Shown here in pieces: positions 5,127-7,149 of a stretch of 7,149 nt of DNA. The translations under genes were made by a program, and so were the position numbers. A model generated the notes under the pieces. That model ran no database searches, was not told the origin of the DNA, and worked only from the letters and a program-made list of their open reading frames with translations. Positions within the stretch are counted from its first letter, which is position 1; each line of letters opens with the position of its first letter. Origin of the DNA: JBBRUG01 sp038247995 (GTDB lineage Bacteria > Chloroflexota > Chloroflexia > Chloroflexales > Chloroflexaceae); assembly GCA_038247995.1 (NCBI GenBank), contig JBBRUG010000310.1, positions 1-7,149 on the forward strand, read 5' to 3'.

Positions 5127-5882
5127 ATGTACGCAACCTATGTGATCTGGTCGAAGCATATGATCAAGTTCACGCGCAGCATCGAGGAGTTGCTGGGTTT
5201 GGCGCTTCAGTCGGTGCTGTGGGTGGTGCTGTTTGGCGTTGGGATGCGCGGCATGATCAGCGACGTGGACGGCAGCGATTATATGTCGTACATTTTGCCG
5301 GGGATCGTGGCGCTGAGTGCGCTCGGCGGCGCGGTGGGCGGCGGCATGGTGCTGCTCGACGAACGCCTACGCGGGATTATTAAAGAGTATCTGGCAGCGC
5401 CGATCCCCCGGCTGAGCATTCTGCTCGGCAATGCGACAAGTACCGCCACCAAGGCGCTGATTCAGGCCATGCTGATGCTGATCGTCGGGGTGCTGATGGG
5501 CGCACGGCTGGCGCTCAATCCGCTGGGTTGGCTGGTAGCGCTCGCGCTGCTTGGCTTATTCGCGATTGGCTTCAGCGGGTTGGCTCTGGCCGTAGCTGCG
5601 GTGTCGCGTTCAATCGCCGGCTACCACGGCATGATCTTTCTGTTCAATTTGCCCTTGTTGTTCGCCTCAAACGCGCTCTACCCGCTGGCCGTGTTGCCGG
5701 GCTGGATGCAAGTGATTGTGCTGCTCAACCCGACAACCTATCTGATCGACGCGGTGCGCGTTTTCGCCTTTGGCAATGCGCCTACAGTGCCGATCTGGCT
5801 GAGCATTTTGGTGGTCTTTGCCTTCGCCGGCTTCGGTACGTGGCTGGCTCTGAAGATGTTTCAGCGTTCAGTACGAGTGTAG
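5127..5882 (+). CDS. ABC-2 type transporter permease
   Basis: This 251-residue integral membrane protein has about six predicted membrane segments, near residues 22-40, 54-77, 107-124, 133-158, 168-190 and 221-243. The cytoplasmic segment ERLRGIIKEYLAAPIPRLSI after the second helix is the coupling region typical of DrrB/ABC-2 permeases. LLNPTTYLIDAVR before the last helix is another family hallmark. It is presumably the membrane partner of the upstream DrrA-type ATPase in an exporter. ATG 5127 is supported by AAGGA (5117-5121) and by the family's usual N-terminus (TYVIWSKHMIKFTRS). The frame stays open upstream to 4908 only because repeat copy B has no stop in it; that extension is not credible as protein. 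The 157-bp gap from the ATPase gene is unusually large for such a pair and is filled by copy B and a long hairpin. The substrate is unknown. Confidence 0.92.
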   Translation: MYATYVIWSKHMIKFTRSIEELLGLALQSVLWVVLFGVGMRGMISDVDGSDYMSYILPGIVALSALGGAVGGGMVLLDERLRGIIKEYLAAPIPRLSILLGNATSTATKALIQAMLMLIVGVLMGARLALNPLGWLVALALLGLFAIGFSGLALAVAAVSRSIAGYHGMIFLFNLPLLFASNALYPLAVLPGWMQVIVLLNPTTYLIDAVRVFAFGNAPTVPIWLSILVVFAFAGFGTWLALKMFQRSVRV

Positions 5883-5891
5883 AGGAAAAGA

Positions 5892-5926
5892 GTTGGCTTG
5901 GGCAAGCTTTGCTCGCCCAAGCCAAC
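5892..5926. terminator. Bidirectional-type terminator between convergent genes
   Basis: A perfect 12-bp stem, GTTGGCTTGGGC (5892-5903) with GCCCAAGCCAAC (5915-5926), continues after an A-C mismatch into AGC/GCT around a ttt loop. It is placed 9 bp after the permease stop and 4 bp beyond the stop of the minus-strand gene. On the minus strand it is followed by a T-rich stretch (CTCTTTTCC). On the plus strand the tail is weaker (CCTTTC). It probably ends both transcripts. Confidence 0.85.
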
Positions 5927-5930
5927 CCTT

Positions 5931-6920
5931 TCAGCACTGAACTAATCCTGTCGGATCAACGTTGACTTTACCATTCCAGACTTGATAGTCGAGGTGCGGA
6001 CCGCTCGACAGGCCGGTACTGCCGATCAGGCCGATCACATCGCCGGGTTGCACGGACTGGTCGCTGATCACCGTCACGATGGCCAGGTGGGCGTAGCCGG
6101 TGCGCCAGGGGCTAGCGTGATCGTTTACCCAGACGTGATTGCCGCCGGGGTAGCTGTCGAGGGTGACGCGGACGTGTCCGGCGTGGGTGGCCACAACGGG
6201 AGCGTACCAGGTGGCGCCGGGCTCGGCATAGCCAGCGCCGTTACTGTCGATCGCCAGATCGATTGCACCCCAGACGGCAGCGGGCGCGTGGCTGCCGACA
6301 CCATAACCCTGCGTGATAACGATCGCTCCGTACGCGGCTTGCACAGGGCATCCGCGTGGGCCTTCGGCAGTCATGACAAAGGCCGGCGCGGCGATGGGCG
6401 CGGGTGTCGGCCGCGGCACTGGCACGGCAGCCAGGGGCGGGTTGATCGCTTCGGGTTCGTGGCCGGCGCGGGCACGTAGTTTGGCTACCGTTGCCTCGCG
6501 TACGGTTGCGGCGAGATCGGTCGGTGCGGCGGGCAGCGGTAATGCGGCGAGTGCGCCTGTGGCGGCAGCAGGCAGCGCGGCGCTGACAGCGAGACGGGGC
6601 AATGGCGGGAAGTTCAGTTGCCCGCCGGGTTGCAGGGTACTGGTGGCGAGCGTGGTGGACAGAGCGACAGCCAGCAGCGCCGGGGCGTAGCGGCTGAATT
6701 GGGCTGTCGTGCGAACGGCGGCAACTGGGCCGACGGAGGCGCCGGTGAACTCGTTTGGGCGGAGGCCAAGCACAAACGCCAGGCACTCACGCTCGGCGGC
6801 ATTGAGTTGGCGCAGACCGTGTTCAGCTTCGGCAAGGGCACGAGCGGGAATGTTGGTGAGTGTGGCGAGATCGCGGTAAGTCAGCGAGCGACTGCGGCGC
6901 AAGTGGCGAAGCGTCTGCAT
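5931..6920 (-). CDS. Membrane protein: XRE-type HTH, one TM, linker and degenerate M23/LytM domain
   Basis: This protein has 329 residues. Residues 1 to ~60 resemble an XRE/Cro-type helix-turn-helix (TLRHLRRSRSLTYRDLATLT, then IPARALAEAEHGLRQL). Residues ~78-96 (YAPALLAVALSTTLATSTL) are a likely single membrane anchor. An Ala/Pro-rich linker (~97-183) follows, then an M23/LytM-like domain (~195-329). In LytM the metal site is His, Asp and the second His of HxH, with two further catalytic His. Here the first His position is Trp217 (WGAID instead of HxGxD). Asp221, His278 (YAHL) and His309 (GPHL) are kept, and the second HxH His is Asp311 (GPHLDYQVW). Catalysis is therefore doubtful; a binding or activator role (EnvC/NlpD-like) or an altered metal site is possible. 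Cys191 and the C-terminal Cys329 could form a disulfide around the external domain. ATG 6920 has AGGAG ten bases upstream; an upstream in-frame ATG at 6977 lacks such a site and would cross the promoter palindrome. The gene is monocistronic and convergent with the permease. Confidence 0.85.
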   Translation of the reverse strand: MQTLRHLRRSRSLTYRDLATLTNIPARALAEAEHGLRQLNAAERECLAFVLGLRPNEFTGASVGPVAAVRTTAQFSRYAPALLAVALSTTLATSTLQPGGQLNFPPLPRLAVSAALPAAATGALAALPLPAAPTDLAATVREATVAKLRARAGHEPEAINPPLAAVPVPRPTPAPIAAPAFVMTAEGPRGCPVQAAYGAIVITQGYGVGSHAPAAVWGAIDLAIDSNGAGYAEPGATWYAPVVATHAGHVRVTLDSYPGGNHVWVNDHASPWRTGYAHLAIVTVISDQSVQPGDVIGLIGSTGLSSGPHLDYQVWNGKVNVDPTGLVQC

Positions 6921-6937
6921 TGAGGGCGGCTCCTGAA

Positions 6938-6963
6938 GCGTACAAGCAGAATGTACGCGTACA
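6938..6963 (-). promoter_or_regulatory. Palindromic candidate operator upstream of the HTH-M23 gene
   Basis: A perfect 12-bp palindrome TGTACGCGTACA (6952-6963) lies 32-43 bp before the start codon. Its half-site GCGTACA is repeated 19 bp away in the same orientation (6938-6944). On the minus strand a weak promoter can be drawn, TTGTGG (6972-6977) with TACATT (6950-6955) at 16-bp spacing, whose -10 would overlap the palindrome. This is the arrangement expected of a repressor site, perhaps autoregulation by the encoded HTH. The palindrome is certain; its function and the promoter are inference. Confidence 0.45.
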
Positions 6964-7004
6964 GTAGCACGCCACAACGCAATTCAGGATGACAGGATGT
7001 GAAC

Positions 7005-7080
7005 AGGCGGCGGGGCGGCGGGCGGACACGTAGATCCGCCCCAACCGGCGGCGGGGCGCAGGCGGCGGGGCGGCGGACAT
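7005..7080 (+). repeat. G-rich low-complexity direct repeats
   Basis: The 16-mer AGGCGGCGGGGCGGCG occurs at 7005-7020 and again at 7060-7075, a 55-bp period. A partial copy (GGCGGCGGGGCG) lies between them near 7047-7058. The strand has several runs of three or four G (7012-7015, 7020-7022, 7052-7055, 7067-7070) that could support G-quadruplex or slipped structures. No credible gene is seen from 6978 to the window end. Confidence 0.7.
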
Positions 7081-7091
7081 TAGACAGCCAG

Positions 7092-7131
7092 CCCCCCCCC
7101 CCCCCCAGGCCGGGTCCATACGGACACGGCC
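7092..7131. other. 15-C homopolymer followed by a hairpin
   Basis: Fifteen consecutive C (7092-7106) are followed by a stem GGCCG-g-GTCC, loop atac, GGAC-a-CGGCC (7108-7131), nine pairs with one G-A mismatch. So long a C run is rare in bacterial chromosomes and is error-prone in sequencing, so its exact length, and perhaps the joining of sequence here, should be treated with caution. No function is assigned. Confidence 0.6.
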
Positions 7132-7149
7132 CCCCAATAGGTCACGCGC

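Noticed and set aside
5528..5965. Plus-strand open frame overlapping the permease gene end and the terminator
   Set aside because: It is an alternative frame of a clear membrane protein, crosses a strong terminator and lacks a ribosome site.
5982..6690. Plus-strand open frames opposite the HTH-M23 gene
   Set aside because: They are antisense shadows in GC-rich sequence. The minus-strand frame carries recognisable domains and a ribosome site; these do not.
6823..7137. Minus-strand open frame of about 104 residues reading from the C15 run into the HTH-M23 gene
   Set aside because: It begins next to low-complexity sequence, is Gly/Ala/Pro/Arg-rich by composition, and overlaps the true gene in another frame.

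Overview
The window reads as a piece of a GC-rich, non-model bacterial chromosome, most likely from the phylum Chloroflexota (Chloroflexus/Roseiflexus-like). This placement is an inference. It rests on a DUF4388/PATAN protein next to a Ras-like GTPase, a cytoplasmic DICT-domain histidine kinase, and an M23-like domain ending in the variant motif GPHLDYQVW. No rRNA, tRNA, CRISPR array, transposase or phage gene is visible.

Layout. (1) Positions 1-1780, plus strand: a tight three-gene cluster encoding a protoglobin-type haem sensor (cut by the left edge), a DUF4388/PATAN protein with a C-terminal winged helix, and a small Ras/MglA-like GTPase. Gaps are 13 and 18 bp. (2) Positions 1781-2047: intergenic, holding copy A of a ~100-bp folded repeat, then a good intrinsic terminator. 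(3) Positions 2048-3388: an orphan soluble histidine kinase (DICT, HisKA, HATPase_c). (4) Positions 3407-5882: a transporter operon under a perfect consensus sigma-70-type promoter: PadR-family regulator, DrrA-type ABC ATPase (8-bp overlap), then a 157-bp intercistronic region with copy B of the repeat and a 16-bp-stem hairpin, then an ABC-2 permease. (5) Positions 5892-5926: a bidirectional-looking terminator between convergent genes. (6) Positions 5931-6920, minus strand: a membrane protein joining a cytoplasmic XRE-type HTH to an external LytM/M23 domain with damaged metal ligands, with a palindrome in its upstream region. (7) Positions 6978-7149: G-rich repeats, a 15-C homopolymer and a hairpin, with no gene.

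How it may work together. The first cluster looks like a gas or redox sensing module in which a haem protein and a PATAN adaptor act on a small GTPase switch. The PadR-ABC cluster looks like a self-regulated efflux system for an unknown compound. The most unusual signal is the ~100-bp repeat. Its two copies differ at seven alignment positions, and all seven fall outside the predicted stems. Each copy sits just after a stop codon in the same orientation, and copy B itself supplies the stop codon of the ATPase gene.
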